From Chara braunii (Eukaryota; Streptophyta; Charophyceae; Charales; Characeae): 21,002 nt of DNA. The stretch is taken from contig BFEA01000089.1 in assembly GCA_003427395.1 (NCBI GenBank), forward strand, positions 3,380,167 through 3,401,168, in the 5' to 3' direction. Below, piece after piece: positions 8,525 to 18,099 of the stretch; within the stretch, counting starts at the first letter, position 1; each line of letters begins with the position of its first letter. Position numbers and translations under genes: made by a program. The notes under the pieces are model-generated. The model was given only the letters and a program-made list of their open reading frames with translations. It ran no database searches and was not told where the DNA came from.

Positions 8525-9283
8525 TCGCCGGGCGACAGGACCCTGAGGCAAAAGTTGTTCAGTGTTTTTTTTTTGTTTTTCCTGTATAACGTACTTTTTT
8601 TTTTTGAGTTTTATTTCTAGGCATACCGGGACCTTGTCCCACCTCGTCCGTTGAGCTAGGTCCATGCTTAGTTTTCGTCACTGTGCGACCGTAGTCGACG
8701 AAGGAGATGCAAGCCCTCGCGATCATCCAACGGTCCTCTTTTTTTTTAATTGTGAATAAATTTTATCGCATTTTTTCTTCCAACAAAATAGATTAAAAAA
8801 ATTACGTTTTCTCAAATGCTACGCCCCCTACCCTCGTCACTCTCCGTTGAGCTAGCTGTCTCCTTTTTTGGAAACAGCCAGTTCAACGACCGTTCGCATC
8901 CTTTCTGGGGTAAGGTCTCATTAGCAGTCAGATAGGAGTGTGGCCGATCCAGTGTGACACTGAGTGGCAGCGGCCTGACAGGTTCATTACAAATTTTTGG
9001 GGTGAGAAAACAGGAGAAAGGTAAAAAAAACAAAAAAAAACAGAGACCTCCCACCTGAAATCAGGGCAGAGGGCGCCCCAACCAACAGATCACAAATGAT
9101 CTGATGGTGGTGGTTGCAACAACAGTGCAGAGAGTAACTGCCACATTTTCTGGAATAAACTCAACTTCTGTCAGCAGTGATCGTGACGCCCTCCATATAC
9201 TCCGTGATTGAAGGAGGGCTCCACCCAATGAGATAATTGCACAACAACAAGCAACATACTTAAAATCTTCTATCCAGTGGGCC
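8525..9283. other. Non-coding spacer
   Basis: No coding region is supported. It contains T and A runs near 8570-8605, 8745-8800 and 9022-9048, and a phrase TCCGTTGAGCTAG that occurs twice (near 8648 and 8847), which hints at another old repeat. Open frames here are short and low-complexity. Confidence 0.6.
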
Positions 9284-9319
9284 TATGGCCGACCCCACTC
9301 TCTTTTGGGGTTGGCCATA
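9284..9319. repeat. Hairpin with 14-base arms
   Basis: TATGGCCGACCCCA at 9284-9297 pairs with TGGGGTTGGCCATA at 9306-9319 around an 8-base loop (CTCTCTTT); 13 of 14 positions are Watson-Crick and one would be G-T in RNA. It lies about 240 bases upstream of the recognisable 5' LTR of element 2. There is no T run after it and no gene next to it. Confidence 0.75.
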
Positions 9320-9560
9320 CCCCCAACGGATTGAAAAGATTTTGGCGGGAAGCTTCCTTTGCACCTGCATGCCCAGTGTTAAGTCGAGGGGGAGGGGAAC
9401 GAAGATCTCCTTACTTTTTCGGGTAATACATGTAAAATACTTACCGTGGGATCACCAGTACTGCATGGCAGGATTTGGGTCACTCAACTGTCACACAAAT
9501 GTTTTTCTATCCTATCCGGTTGCTAGTGGGACCATGCCCCTGGATATATATTTTTTTAAA

Positions 9561-10214
9561 GTAGGCCGCTATATCTTGAGGCTAAGCGAAGAGCCCAACC
9601 TCATTTTTTAGTGTGTAAGTTTGGCGACATGCTGTTGGAGAGCTGGTTGGAGGAGCGCTTGCTACTACAGTGCTTCTGGGAGGAAGAAGCCTGAGAGCTT
9701 CCACCTTGGCTATGGTGGAGCTCTACCAGTAGGAGGAGGAGGGAGAAGAGGACCAAGGAGGAGAGTGGTGAGCTACCTACCTGGCTATGGTGGACACCAT
9801 CATCACCATGATAGGCGCTGCATATGGAAGGCCCCTGTTGGGGTAGTACCGTACCAAGGGAGCTCGGGGCAGAGACAGGCCTCATGTTGTGCCTGCAGTA
9901 GAAGAGGGATTTGGACATTGATTATGGCTCAGCCATTCAACATTATTATTGTTATTTCTTGTCTGAATAAAAGGGAAGGAGATAAGGAGGAGGAGAGTGG
10001 TTGGTGAAGAAGAAGAGCATCATCTTTGGTCTATGCTGGAGTACATCATCTTCTCCTTCTTTCTTTCTTCTTCTTCTTCTTCTTCTTCTTCTTCTTCTTT
10101 TTCTTCTTCTTCTTTCCCATTGTCTCCTCTCAAATTCATTCATTTCTTTTTGCAATTGGACAATATTGCACTTTGTGATGAATGTATACTTTGAAATTGG
10201 CCAGGATCGTAACA
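9561..10214 (+). repeat. Element 2 5' LTR (recognisable part)
   Basis: From GTAGGCCGCTATATCTTGAGG it aligns with 18138 onward: shared blocks include GAGGAAGAAGCC, GGAGGAGGAGGGAGAAG, TACCTACCTGGCTATGGTGG, GATAGGCGCTGCAT, CTCATGTTGTGCCTGCAG and CATTCAACATTATTATTG. It ends AACA at 10214, directly before a primer-binding site. It lacks about 175 bases present in the 3' copy (18461-18636). An AATAAA at 9966-9971 could serve as poly(A) signal. A long open frame within (9621-10007) is matched in the other LTR but has no motif, and is taken as non-coding. Confidence 0.87.
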
Positions 10215-10215
10215 T

Positions 10216-10233
10216 TGGTATCAAAGCGGATTC
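10216..10233 (+). other. Primer-binding site, copy 1 (initiator tRNA-Met type)
   Basis: TGGTATCAAAGC begins two bases after the LTR end AACA. Plant LTR elements primed by initiator tRNA-Met carry TGGTATCAGAGC, so 11 of 12 bases agree. Placement directly after an LTR supports the call. Confidence 0.82.
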
Positions 10234-10416
10234 TACTTCTCCTTCTTTCTTTCTTCTTCTTCTTCTTCTTCTTCTTCTTCTTCTTCTTCTTCTTCTTTTT
10301 CTTCTTCTTCTTCTTTCCCATTGTCTCCTCTCAAATTCATTCATTTCTTTTCGCAATTGGACAATATTGCACTTTGTGATGAATGTATACTTTGAAATTG
10401 GCCAGGATCGTAACAT

Positions 10417-10434
10417 TGGTATCAAAGCGGATTC
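10417..10434 (+). other. Primer-binding site, copy 2
   Basis: The same TGGTATCAAAGCGGATTC lies after the duplicated LTR end (AACA, 10412-10415). The copy leads into the unique leader sequence (TACTTGTTGGGG), so this is the one in the original position relative to gag; copy 1 lies 201 bases upstream, inside the duplicated LTR end. Confidence 0.82.
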
Positions 10435-10465
10435 TACTTGTTGGGGAGAGTTGACTATGCCGCCA

Positions 10466-10525
10466 TAACCCTAACCTAAGTGGTAAGGGCTAACCACTTA
10501 GGGTCAAGGCAGGAAGTTAGGGTTA
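10466..10525 (+). repeat. Nested inverted repeats in the element 2 leader
   Basis: CCTAAGTGGT (10475-10484) is the exact complement of ACCACTTAGG (10493-10502) around an 8-base loop. An outer pair, TAACCCTAAC (10466-10475) and GTTAGGGTTA (10516-10525), is also exact and shares only base 10475. It starts 32 bases after the second primer-binding site, where retroelement RNAs often fold for packaging or dimerisation. That role is only an inference from position. Confidence 0.8.
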
Positions 10526-11711
10526 AGTGGGGCAGCGTGGTAAAGGGAAGCTGCTCTCACCTGGCAGGGTCGTGTAGGGTCGACATTAGACCCGACCAGG
10601 TTGCTAGAGTGCATGTTTGTGGTGGCGAGACACAAGGTGGAACTTCGTGATGCAATTGGAGAGAGGCGACAGTGAAGAGCACCTACAACTAGAATCTGGA
10701 CTTCAAGGAAGACGAGAAGCGACTTTAGAGATCCCCTGAAGTTAGGGGAGCTTGAGGGTGGCAGCTATATCTGCATCTACAAACTGCAAGTTGCTACTTC
10801 GATCTTCAACATCGAAGGGGGATCCGGCATTGTACTTTGGGGTAGATGTTGACCCTCCTAGATGATAGGACACTAGTGTAAAGGATGCTAATCAGGTCCG
10901 AAAAACTATGTGAGAGGGGGGTCGGTTTCTTTCATCTCAACAGTCCGCCCACTCAGGTAAGTGTCGTGCAGCCAGGGTATGCATGGAATTGACCGCCTGC
11001 TGGGGTATTCTGGGTTCTTCTTCTATCCTCCATAATCTTGATCTTGTGTGAGGTGTGTGAACTACTTGTTCACTTGACGAGTGAATGAATGGAGTGTCTT
11101 GTGTGTCATGCTATATCTTTCTACAGTTCATTCTGAACGACTGTAGTCTGTAGGTTCTTTCTGGGCTAAAAATTCATTTTTCAATCTGGTAGGGGCAGAG
11201 AGTAGGTTTTTGTAGAACTCTTGTTGGTTGGGACCCAGTTCTAACTCCACAAGGACCATTTGGGACTCAGTGGGACTAGGCTCAAACAATAAGGGTCCCT
11301 CAGGTCCAAATTTGTTGACGTCGGTTACGTTGCTCTATTTGATTAGGACTCGGAGTTCATGCTTATGAACGAGAACACTCGTTGCTAAGGGGATCTCAGT
11401 TGAGACGTTTTAACAGATTTTACCGCACAATCCGCCGCTTGACCCGCACCTTGGACACCACTCAATTCTCTCTTGCATTGCGTAGTACACTTTGAATTTA
11501 ATTTGTTGCATCGTCACGGAGCTGAGTCCGACTAGGTTTGAGAGGACCTCATACGTAGTCGAACCAGATTCTCTGGCGGAATCAATCTCTCTGATCTTTA
11601 TTCTTTTAGTGTTTTTATTGCTCTCCAGTCCAAATGAATTGTTGCTCCAACTAGGAGTTGTACCGTCTTTTCTAATTGCTTTCAAGTTGTCTCTTTCATT
11701 GGGTTCGTTAA
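10526..11711 (+). other. Long leader between primer-binding site and gag, no gene seen
   Basis: About 1.2 kb with no coding pattern I can support; the open frames at 11410-11782 have low-complexity or unlike sequence. A TAA stands immediately before the gag ATG at 11712. The length is large for a leader, so an unrecognised insertion or a lost first part of gag is possible. Confidence 0.55.
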
Positions 11712-12509
11712 ATGCATGCGTCTACACGATCGCAAACGAGAGAGAAAAAGAGAAAAGAGAAGTTTCTGAGTGTTGCTCTTGAGAGGGTGAGGAAGGGAAG
11801 AGGAGTGAGGGAAAAGGAGTGTTCGTCCCAGATGTGTGAGGAAGTACGGACCTCTCTTGAGAGACTTACTGACACCCTCGTCCTCCATCATGGCATCTAC
11901 AACAGAATGGAAGCTGCACCTGAGACAAAAAAAATGCAGCAGTGGTTCTTTTATGAAAAAGCGTTGAAGAGGGAAGAGGAAGAGAAGGAGAAGGAGAGGG
12001 AAGACAAAGTAAAGACTCATGAAGTTGTCTTCAGTATCATGGTCGTCTTAACCGCTGCTGAGGTGGAAGAGAAGATTGTCCCACTTCTCAAGGCTATAAC
12101 AGATGTTCGGGATATTGAAGACCATACTGGCTAACTGGCAAAGGTGTTTGATGCACTCAAGAAGTTGCGCGAGGATATGACCCTGATGGCACAACAACAC
12201 CGTGACCAACTGCAACATTTTGCTAACATGCATCCAACCCAAAGTGTCCTTCCGTCTACTTAGTACCCCGCTTCCAGTGCTGAGTGTCAGTCCCTTCTTA
12301 CCCCTCTAATTGTGTTTTCTTCTTTTTCTTTTTCTTCTTCTTCTTCTTCTTCTTCTTCTTCTTCTTTAAGTGTAGTCAACAGTCTATCTGAATCTGCAGC
12401 AGGTCCAGACCCCGTTATTGTTGTTGCTACTGCTTCCGTGGCAAATGACAGTGCAGAGCATTCTGGAACTGTTGCAGCTGAATTCAGACCCAGCAATCAT
12501 TGGTCCTAG
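11712..12509 (+). pseudogene. gag: Element 2 gag, N-terminal part (stops)
   Basis: One frame from ATG 11712 with stops at 12132-12134 (TAA), 12261-12263 (TAG) and 12507-12509 (TAG). It is rich in Glu, Lys and Arg (coiled coil near residues 75-100: ALKREEEEKEKERED), then helical with KVFDALKKLREDMTLMAQQH after the first stop. Then comes a Ser/Phe run encoded by a TTC/TCT microsatellite (12313-12366) and a Ser/Ala/Val-rich linker. Nothing but position, the coiled coil and the downstream capsid links it to gag. Confidence in the exact start is low because the preceding TAA prevents reading further upstream. Confidence 0.68.
12313..12366 (+). repeat. (TTC/TCT)n microsatellite inside gag
   Basis: TTC-type repeats that, in the gag frame, read as a Ser run with two Phe. 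The same repeat type occurs in the LTR ends of this element (near 10060-10115, 10245-10315 and 18816-18830). Confidence 0.85.
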
Positions 12510-12993
12510 AAAACTTTTCCTACGTGAATAGAAAGGCGGTACAGATTCCGTCTAAATAGGACGGAAATGACGTCATGAAATCTTTTATGTGTTGGGGACA
12601 CCCCCGGTTACTCAGTCGTTGGTCCTAGGAACCAATGTGGAACTCGCCGTAAGGGGCTTCTTAGAAGTTCAAGCTATACAAACAGGCTCTGAAATAATAG
12701 ATCTGATTTTGAACAAATGGCGGAAGGCTACATCAATAGCCACACTCGAGGATGTCTTGAACAAACAATATGCTGATCCACATGCTGCAGCCAAAGCTGA
12801 ACTCAAGCTTGACAAGCTCAAGCACATTAAGTGGACTGACACCATGCATAGTTTGCAGCAGTACGTTAGTAAGCTCTTTGCTACTCTTGATCTGAAGATG
12901 ATAACACAGTCTTCCTTGGATGTGATTAAAGGTACGGTTCCCTCTACTGTAACACATCACCTGGGTCTCGGACTCATAACATATACAGATTGA
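12510..12993 (+). pseudogene. gag: Element 2 gag capsid-like region
   Basis: A short piece reads in one frame (NRKAVQIPSK-stop-DGNDVMKSF, near 12527-12590), then after an indel the frame opens at 12589 and runs to TGA 12991-12993. It includes ELAVRGFLEVQAIQT, WRKATSIATLEDVLNKQY and HIKWTDTMHSLQQYVSKLFATLDL, a helical pattern like retrotransposon capsid regions (retrotrans_gag). Capsid proteins build the particle shell. Length and helical content fit; the family call is by analogy and position. Confidence 0.7.
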
Positions 12994-13490
12994 CGTTCTT
13001 GCATGCGGGATTTAGTCAAGTTGGGGGCACAAGACCTCCCGGATGGATTGGGTGGGAAAAAGACCACCAGCTGCAAACGGTTTCCAAGCAGCAACCGTTT
13101 TGCAACGCACAATCAACTTGAGGTTGATGAGGAGACCTTCGCAGAGGACCCTTCTCCTGGTAAAGATCGAGAGCAAGACTACGAGACATCTTGCTCTTCG
13201 CCAGCCCATGAGTCTGACTGTGTAGATGATGATGAATCCATGAATGCCTTTAAGAAGAATTTCTTCAAAAGTAAGGGACCGAGGAACGCAGTGAAAAACA
13301 ATACTAACATCATTCTCCTCCCCAAGGGAGCGAAGATTCCACCCAAACCGGAGGATCCTGCCACAAGACCGTGGGTAGATCTCCGGATCAGTGAAGGTGA
13401 GTGGAAACAAAGGGTAAAGAAAGGGGTTTGTCTGCATTGCACCAACTCGGGACACTCCGTCTAACATTGCTTCAGATTGCAGCAGGGAAA
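12994..13490 (+). pseudogene. gag: Element 2 gag nucleocapsid, zinc knuckle with internal stop
   Basis: In the same frame as the capsid part after TGA 12991-12993. An acidic Asp/Glu/Ser-rich region is followed by GEWKQRVKKG and a knuckle VCLHCTNSGHSV-stop-HC. Cysteines at 13429 and 13438, His at 13453 and Cys at 13468 fit C-x2-C-x4-H-x4-C, with TAA at 13462-13464 as one of the four spacer residues. Beyond the knuckle the frame shifts (near 13470-13490) into that of the protease. Confidence 0.83.
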
Positions 13491-14306
13491 CCAACAAAGC
13501 GGGTAGAGACATCATCAACACACTCTACAGATGGAGAGGCTGAACATATAAGTGCAGATCCTTCACCGGATTCTGATCCTACTCAACAAACCTCTCTTGA
13601 GACCCCATCTGATGTTGATTCAAAACCTAAGAATTTGCACATCCTCTACAAGGAGCTTTGGGTGGAGTCAGAAGAAATTGACTTTCATTCTCTCTTATTG
13701 TGTTGGGCTCACATGAAGCAAGAACGCATACAAGGGAAAACAAAGTTGATCTTCTTCACACTCCGCATTAATAGTTGTTACATCCGTGCGTTGGTTGATT
13801 GTGGCGCAACCGCCGACTCCTTTTCATCGCACGACATTCGTAAAGCACGTTTGGGAATGAAGCAAGTGACTTTGTAGAATCCTTGTCACACCCAAGTGGG
13901 CAACCAAGAGGTTGTCACATCTACGCATACGTTCAAAGGTGTGCGCACTACCTTTGACGCAGACCGCACAATCACTCATGAATTGAACTTCCAGGTCCTT
14001 GATAAGTGCCCCTTCGACGCAGTTATAGACTTGGGTTGGTTGCAAGCCCAGTGTGAAAGAACCACGTGGAATGACTCACAATTCATGGTTAAAGATGTCA
14101 TGGGGATCAAGCGTCTAGTCCTCTTGAATGAGTCGCACAAGTCTCAAGTGACTTTTCTCAACAGAATGAAATTCTACAAAAAGTGGCACAAACACAAAGT
14201 TGATGAACAAATGTATATAGCCTTTGTTAAGCCTGCTCGTGTGCCTTCTATTTTTGTTGTACATAATGATTCTACTTTGCATGTCATTTCAATTTCTAAA
14301 TTCTAA
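13491..14306 (+). pseudogene. pr: Element 2 aspartic protease region
   Basis: After a Ser/Thr/Asp-rich linker, the active-site loop reads RALVDCGATADSFSS (Asp codon 13797-13799), matching D-S/T-G-A with Cys in place of Ser or Thr. TAG at 13875-13877 interrupts, and the same frame continues with TTFDADRTITHELNFQVLDKCPFDAVIDLGWLQAQ, the conserved end of the domain (usual pattern FDxVLGxDWL). A 90-residue linker follows to TAA 14304-14306. Asp to Gly-Ala geometry is kept, so this is the less damaged protease of the two. Confidence 0.8.
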
Positions 14307-15233
14307 TGCAACTACTTCTACCTCTACTAAATATACTTCTAGTCCAAACAACTTTGTTTCATATCCTGTTGTTTTCGCTACACTTATATAATCCGGTATG
14401 CCTGCACCAGAATCTGATGATCCACCTCCAGAGATCCCATTAGAGATTCACAACCTTCTCAACCGATTTTCTGAAGTTTTGGCCGAACCGCATGGAGTTT
14501 CCTAATCTCCAGTCCGACACAAGATCGAGTTGATAGAAGGCAACACTTCTCCAAAGAGTTGTGTTTATCGAATGGGCTCAAACGAATTGGAGGAGTTGCG
14601 AAGACAAATCGATGACATGCTTAAAAAAGGTTGGATCAAGCCAAGTGAATCCAAATTCGGTGCACCAGTTTTGTTTGTCCCCAAGAAATAAGGCAAGTTA
14701 CGGATGTGTATCGATTATCGCGGACCGAATAGAACATCAGAAGAAAAAATGCATACCCTTTGCGACGCATTGATGATCTGCTTGATAATGCAGGTGGATG
14801 CAAGGTCTTTAGCAATGTCAATCTCAAGTAGGGCTACCACCAGATTGAAGTCGACCCTGCAAACCAGCATAAAACTTCTTTCAAAACTCGCGATGAGCTG
14901 TACGAATTAACCGTCATGCCCTTTGGGCTCACGAATGCATCGGACACCTTCCAAAGTCTCATGGACAAGGTGTTTCACAATCAGATCAATCGATTTGTTG
15001 ATATTTATCTGGATGACATACCAATCTTCAACAAGTCGATGAAGGAGCACATGAGACACCTTGGGGAAGTGTTGCAGATCCTCAAGCATGCGCAACTTCA
15101 TCTCAACTTAGAAAAATCTCAGTTTGGGAGGGACAACGTTATCTACCTTGGACATTGATTGTTCGTTGCAGGCCTAGAGCTCGGTTTAGTTGAGGTCATC
15201 CGCAAATGACCTTAACCGTCAAATGTTAGAGAG
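14307..15233 (+). pseudogene. rt: Element 2 reverse transcriptase (motif A Asp lost, stops)
   Basis: Two frames are used. The first reads HKIELIEGNTSPKSCVYRM, KKGWIKPSESKFGAPVLF, VPKK-stop(14689-14691)-GKLRMCIDYRG. After an indel near 14735-14745 the second reads YPLRRIDDLLDNAGG, CKVFSNVNLK-stop(14829-14831)-GYHQIEVDP, LTVMPFGLTNASDTFQSLMD, and VDIYLDDIPIFN. Motif A has Asn (AAT, 14820-14822) where element 1 has Asp (KIDLK), removing a catalytic metal ligand, while motif C YLDD is intact. Three more stops occur between 15156 and 15222. It cannot be functional. Confidence 0.94.
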
Positions 15234-15850
15234 TTGCGTTCTTTTCTTGGTCTCACGTCATACTACCGTAAGTTTGTGCCCAAATTCTCTATCATTACCC
15301 GTCCACTGTCTAAGTTGACAACCAAGAATGTGTCTTACAAATGGGATGGAGATTGCACAGTCGCCTTCCAAACATTGAAGGAGGCTTTGGTGAGTCATCA
15401 TGTGCTCCGTATTGCAAATCCCAAGCTTACATTCTTAGTAACTACGGATGCAAGCTTGTATGAGATCGGTGCAGTGCTGCAGCAAGATGATGGTGACGGC
15501 TTACGCCCACTTGAGTATTACAACAAACGCATGGCATTGCCCAGTCACGAGGAGACGAGGTAGCTACCTGAGTTTGTCTCCACTTACATGCAACTCTATA
15601 TGCATTGCGAGAGGCACTAACTCATTGCTAACATTACCTCTTGGGTCGTCATTTCAAAGTGTTTTCAGACCAAAAGACTTTGAAATTGATCCAGACACAG
15701 ATTAATTCATCAACTACATTGACCCGTTGGATGCATGAGATTGATGTGTATGCTTTTGAACTTAAACACAAGAAAGGTTATTACGATCGCATTGCGGATG
15801 CTTTGTCTCGCCAACCTGAGTACATGACTTTCCTTGTCGGTTCCTATGAC
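15234..15850 (+). pseudogene. rh: Element 2 RT connection and RNase H
   Basis: LRSFLGLTSYYRKFVPKFS, then LVTTDASLYEIGAVLQQDDGDG (first Asp), PLEYYNKRMALPSHEE, TAG 15561-15563. The Glu-containing segment is degraded (STYMQLY instead of a YERELYAL-like motif), with an apparent 2-base gain in CTCTATATGC near 15595. Frame 15641 onward recovers LGRHFKVFSDQKTL (Asp), FELKHKKGYYDRIADALSRQ. The last motif, ADALSR, is complete. Order and spacing match element 1. Confidence 0.9.
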
Positions 15851-17000
15851 CTCCGTAAGAATTTGAAAGAGGACCTCGTTGAGCATACTGCGAAGGATCC
15901 AAAACTCAGTCTCATCCTTGAGCAGATTCAAGTTGACCCTAGCAGTCAACTTGATTTCCATGAGTGTAAATGTTTGCTCTTCCGGCGTTACGGGAAGTAC
16001 GACCGATTGTGTGTACCTAACCACGAGTCCATCCGTACTCACTTCTTGAACCTGGCTCATAGTCAGAGTGGACACGTCGGTTTTGAAAAGACATACAGAA
16101 GTCTACTGCAAAAGTTTGTATGGCATGGGATGAAAGAAATGACATGAAAGTTTGTGGTTGAGTGTGAAGTTTGTCAACGCATCAAACCGTCTAGGCAAAA
16201 GCCCTATGAGTTGTTGCATCCTCTTCCTATTCTTGATTGCCCGGGTGAGTCTCTTTCCATCGACTTCACAAACATGGGAAAGAAGAGCAGAAACAAATAT
16301 TCACAAGTAATGGTGATCGTTAACCGCTTTTCAAAATTTTTGAATTTGATCTCATTGCAACCTCACGCCCCAACTGACCTTATGATCGAGGAGTTTCACA
16401 ATAAGTACATTCTGCAGTGTGGTCCCCTGAAGACTCTTGTGAGTGACCGGGATACTGGGTTCATAAGTGCAGATCGGAAGGACTTCACCTCCCAGATGTA
16501 TGACATCAAACTCAAGATAATGTCTGGTCGACATCCCGAAGTCAATGGACCGGCCAAGAAGATCAACCAGACTGTGATCCTACTTCTTCGAGCTCTAATT
16601 GTGCCGGATCAGAATTCTTGGGATGAGGAATTGCCGATTATGCAGGGATTGTACAACAATTTCATACACTTCTCTACAAGGATGACACCTAATCGGTGGC
16701 ACCTCGGGTGACAAATTCGTAATTCCCTATCTCATCGGTTTCCTGACCCGCCACCTGGGCGAACACCTGGTCAGCCAGGCTACAATGCTAAGTTTGATCG
16801 CTTGCTCAAAGTTGTTGCAGATATGGAAAGGTGCGCTGCAGTGCCATAATTACGTATACTAAGAAAAAGCATCAGCCTAAACCGTTCACAGTGGAAGTTA
16901 TGTCTGAGTCAAAATGTCTAAGTTTTTTGAAGAAAAAGGTGTATCACGAAAGCTTCTTCCTCGGTATTACGGTTCATGAAAGGTACTGAACCAGGTAGGG
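15851..17000 (+). pseudogene. int: Element 2 integrase (catalytic Glu changed to Lys)
   Basis: The HHCC finger is AHSQSGHVGF plus CEVC (near 16174-16185), with TGA 16145-16147 between them. The core has SIDF (first Asp), VMVIVNRFSKF (the usual Asp of VDRFSK is Asn, not catalytic), VSDRDTGF (second Asp), then GRHPEVNGPAKKINQ. The Lys codon 16556-16558 stands where the family has Glu of DD35E, about 36 residues on. The frame ends at TGA near 16709-16711 (HLG-stop). The C-terminal part (NSLSHRFPDPPPG, KFDRLLKVVADM) and a GPY/F-like end (SRKLLPRYYGSWKVLN) persist in broken frames to about 17000. Confidence 0.93.
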
Positions 17001-17297
17001 GAGGATTCATTCAGTCCTTCTTACATGATCGACATGCCTACTCATCAGCGCACATACTCAATCTTTCACACGTCAAAGTTGCTTCCATATGTACAACCTG
17101 AAACTTTGTCGATGATTCCTCGCGCAATCAATGGCGGTCACGAGATTGATAGAATTGTCGAGCATAGTGGAAAAGGGAGAAATAGACAATACAAAGTTTA
17201 TTTTCTATATCACCCATTAAATGACTTTTAATAGATTGCTAAGCAGGACTTGTTGCAGAGTGCCCCACGAGTCATCAACGCATATGAACAACTGATT
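17001..17297 (+). pseudogene. Element 2 C-terminal chromodomain
   Basis: The frame at 17025-17231 gives TYSIFHTSKLLPYV (end of the integrase module), then HEIDRIVEHSGKGRNRQYKVYFLYHPLNDF-stop, and past the stop IAKQDLLQSAPRVINAYEQ. The shape equals the chromodomain of element 1 and of chromoviral integrases. The Trp that usually follows the second strand is missing at the two stop codons (TAATAG near 17229-17234). After this there is about 130 bases to the candidate LTR start. Confidence 0.75.
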
Positions 17298-17854
17298 TTG
17301 TCTTTGAACAACAACCTAAATTCACCATTACCCTCACCCTACGGAACATAATCGATCTCTCTTTGCCATTTACGCTTATGATGCATTATGCAGGGACTCT
17401 CAGTGAGTTACTCGCTGGAAGGGACCTCGTGTAATGACCCGCCATAACACAGAGTGAGAACACTGCTGATTTCCCAGATCTGCACATGCAAAAAGATGGT
17501 TTGTTGAGATTCTCACATTCGGCTGAGTTTTCTAAGTCTATGTATGTGTGTGTGCTTGGTGACCTGCATGCCTGTTTGAGTGCTTGTTTGCATGAGTGTG
17601 TGTATGACCCGCAAGGGTACTTCAAGTTGCTTGTTCGGGAGGCCCGAAGGGCCGTTACTTACCTGTGGCCGTGACATTGAGGGTTGCGGCAGGGAAAACA
17701 CTCAAGTGACGGAGCCAGAGTGCCACAACACTTACACCAGCGGAAAAACACTCAAGTAGCAGGTAGGCCGTTACCGCACCCAATAGAAGTAGATGTGTCG
17801 GGTACTCGAGGCCGAGCAGAAGAAGACAAAGTTGACATTTTTAGAGGTCCAGTA

Positions 17855-18099
17855 GTGGTAGGCTAGGCCTAAGCGGGTACCTCTCCACTGACATCCAGTC
17901 TGAGTCTGGGGCCAGTACGGGCAATTTCAGAGTCTGCAATGATGTTTCCCTCCGAAAGGGAGGAGGTACCATTTGCTTGGTGGTAGGCTAGGCCTAGGGG
18001 GGTACCAGTCCATCCAATCTGAGTCTGGGGCCTGTACGGGCAATATTAGAGTCTGCAATGATATTTCCCTCCGATAAGGAGGAGGTACCGGTTGCTTGG
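17855..18099. repeat. Tandem duplication of about 125 bp in the 3' LTR
   Basis: Copy 1 (17855-17979) and copy 2 (17980-18099) both read GTGGTAGGCTAGGCCTA, GGGTACC, CAATCTGAGTCTGGGGCC or equivalent, GTACGGGCAAT, AGAGTCTGCAATGAT, TTTCCCTCCG, GGAGGAGGTACC and TTGCTTGG, with scattered changes. The 5' LTR does not show a convincing equivalent, so the array arose in, or survived only in, this copy. The unit contains the palindrome TAGGCCTA. Confidence 0.87.

Larger units (their letters stand above)
10051..10437 (+). repeat. Tandem duplication of LTR end plus primer-binding site
   Basis: Copy 1 (about 10051-10236) and copy 2 (about 10237-10437) each contain a (TTC)n tract, CCCATTGTCTCCTCTCAAATTC, CAATTGGACAATATTG, GTATACTTTGAAATTGG, CCAGGATCGTAACA and TTGGTATCAAAGCGGATTC. 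Apart from the TTC tract length and one T/C difference near 10150/10351 they are almost identical, far closer than the two LTRs are to each other, so the duplication occurred well after the element's insertion. Unequal exchange or slippage at the TTC tract is a simple cause. Confidence 0.92.

Noticed and set aside
9621-10007. 128-codon open frame in the 5' LTR, similar to one at 18096-18440
   Set aside because: The similarity follows from the LTRs being copies of each other. The frame has no motif, crosses regions with indels between the copies, and competes with minus-strand frames of equal length.
9997-10468. Open frames over 9952-10468 giving Ser, Leu, Phe, Arg or Lys runs
   Set aside because: They are translations of the TTC microsatellite in different frames, not genes.
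10466-10525. CCCTAA and TTAGGG words as an interstitial telomere
   Set aside because: Only one or two units on each arm, arranged as an inverted repeat and not as a tandem array; plant-type telomere repeats are also usually TTTAGGG.
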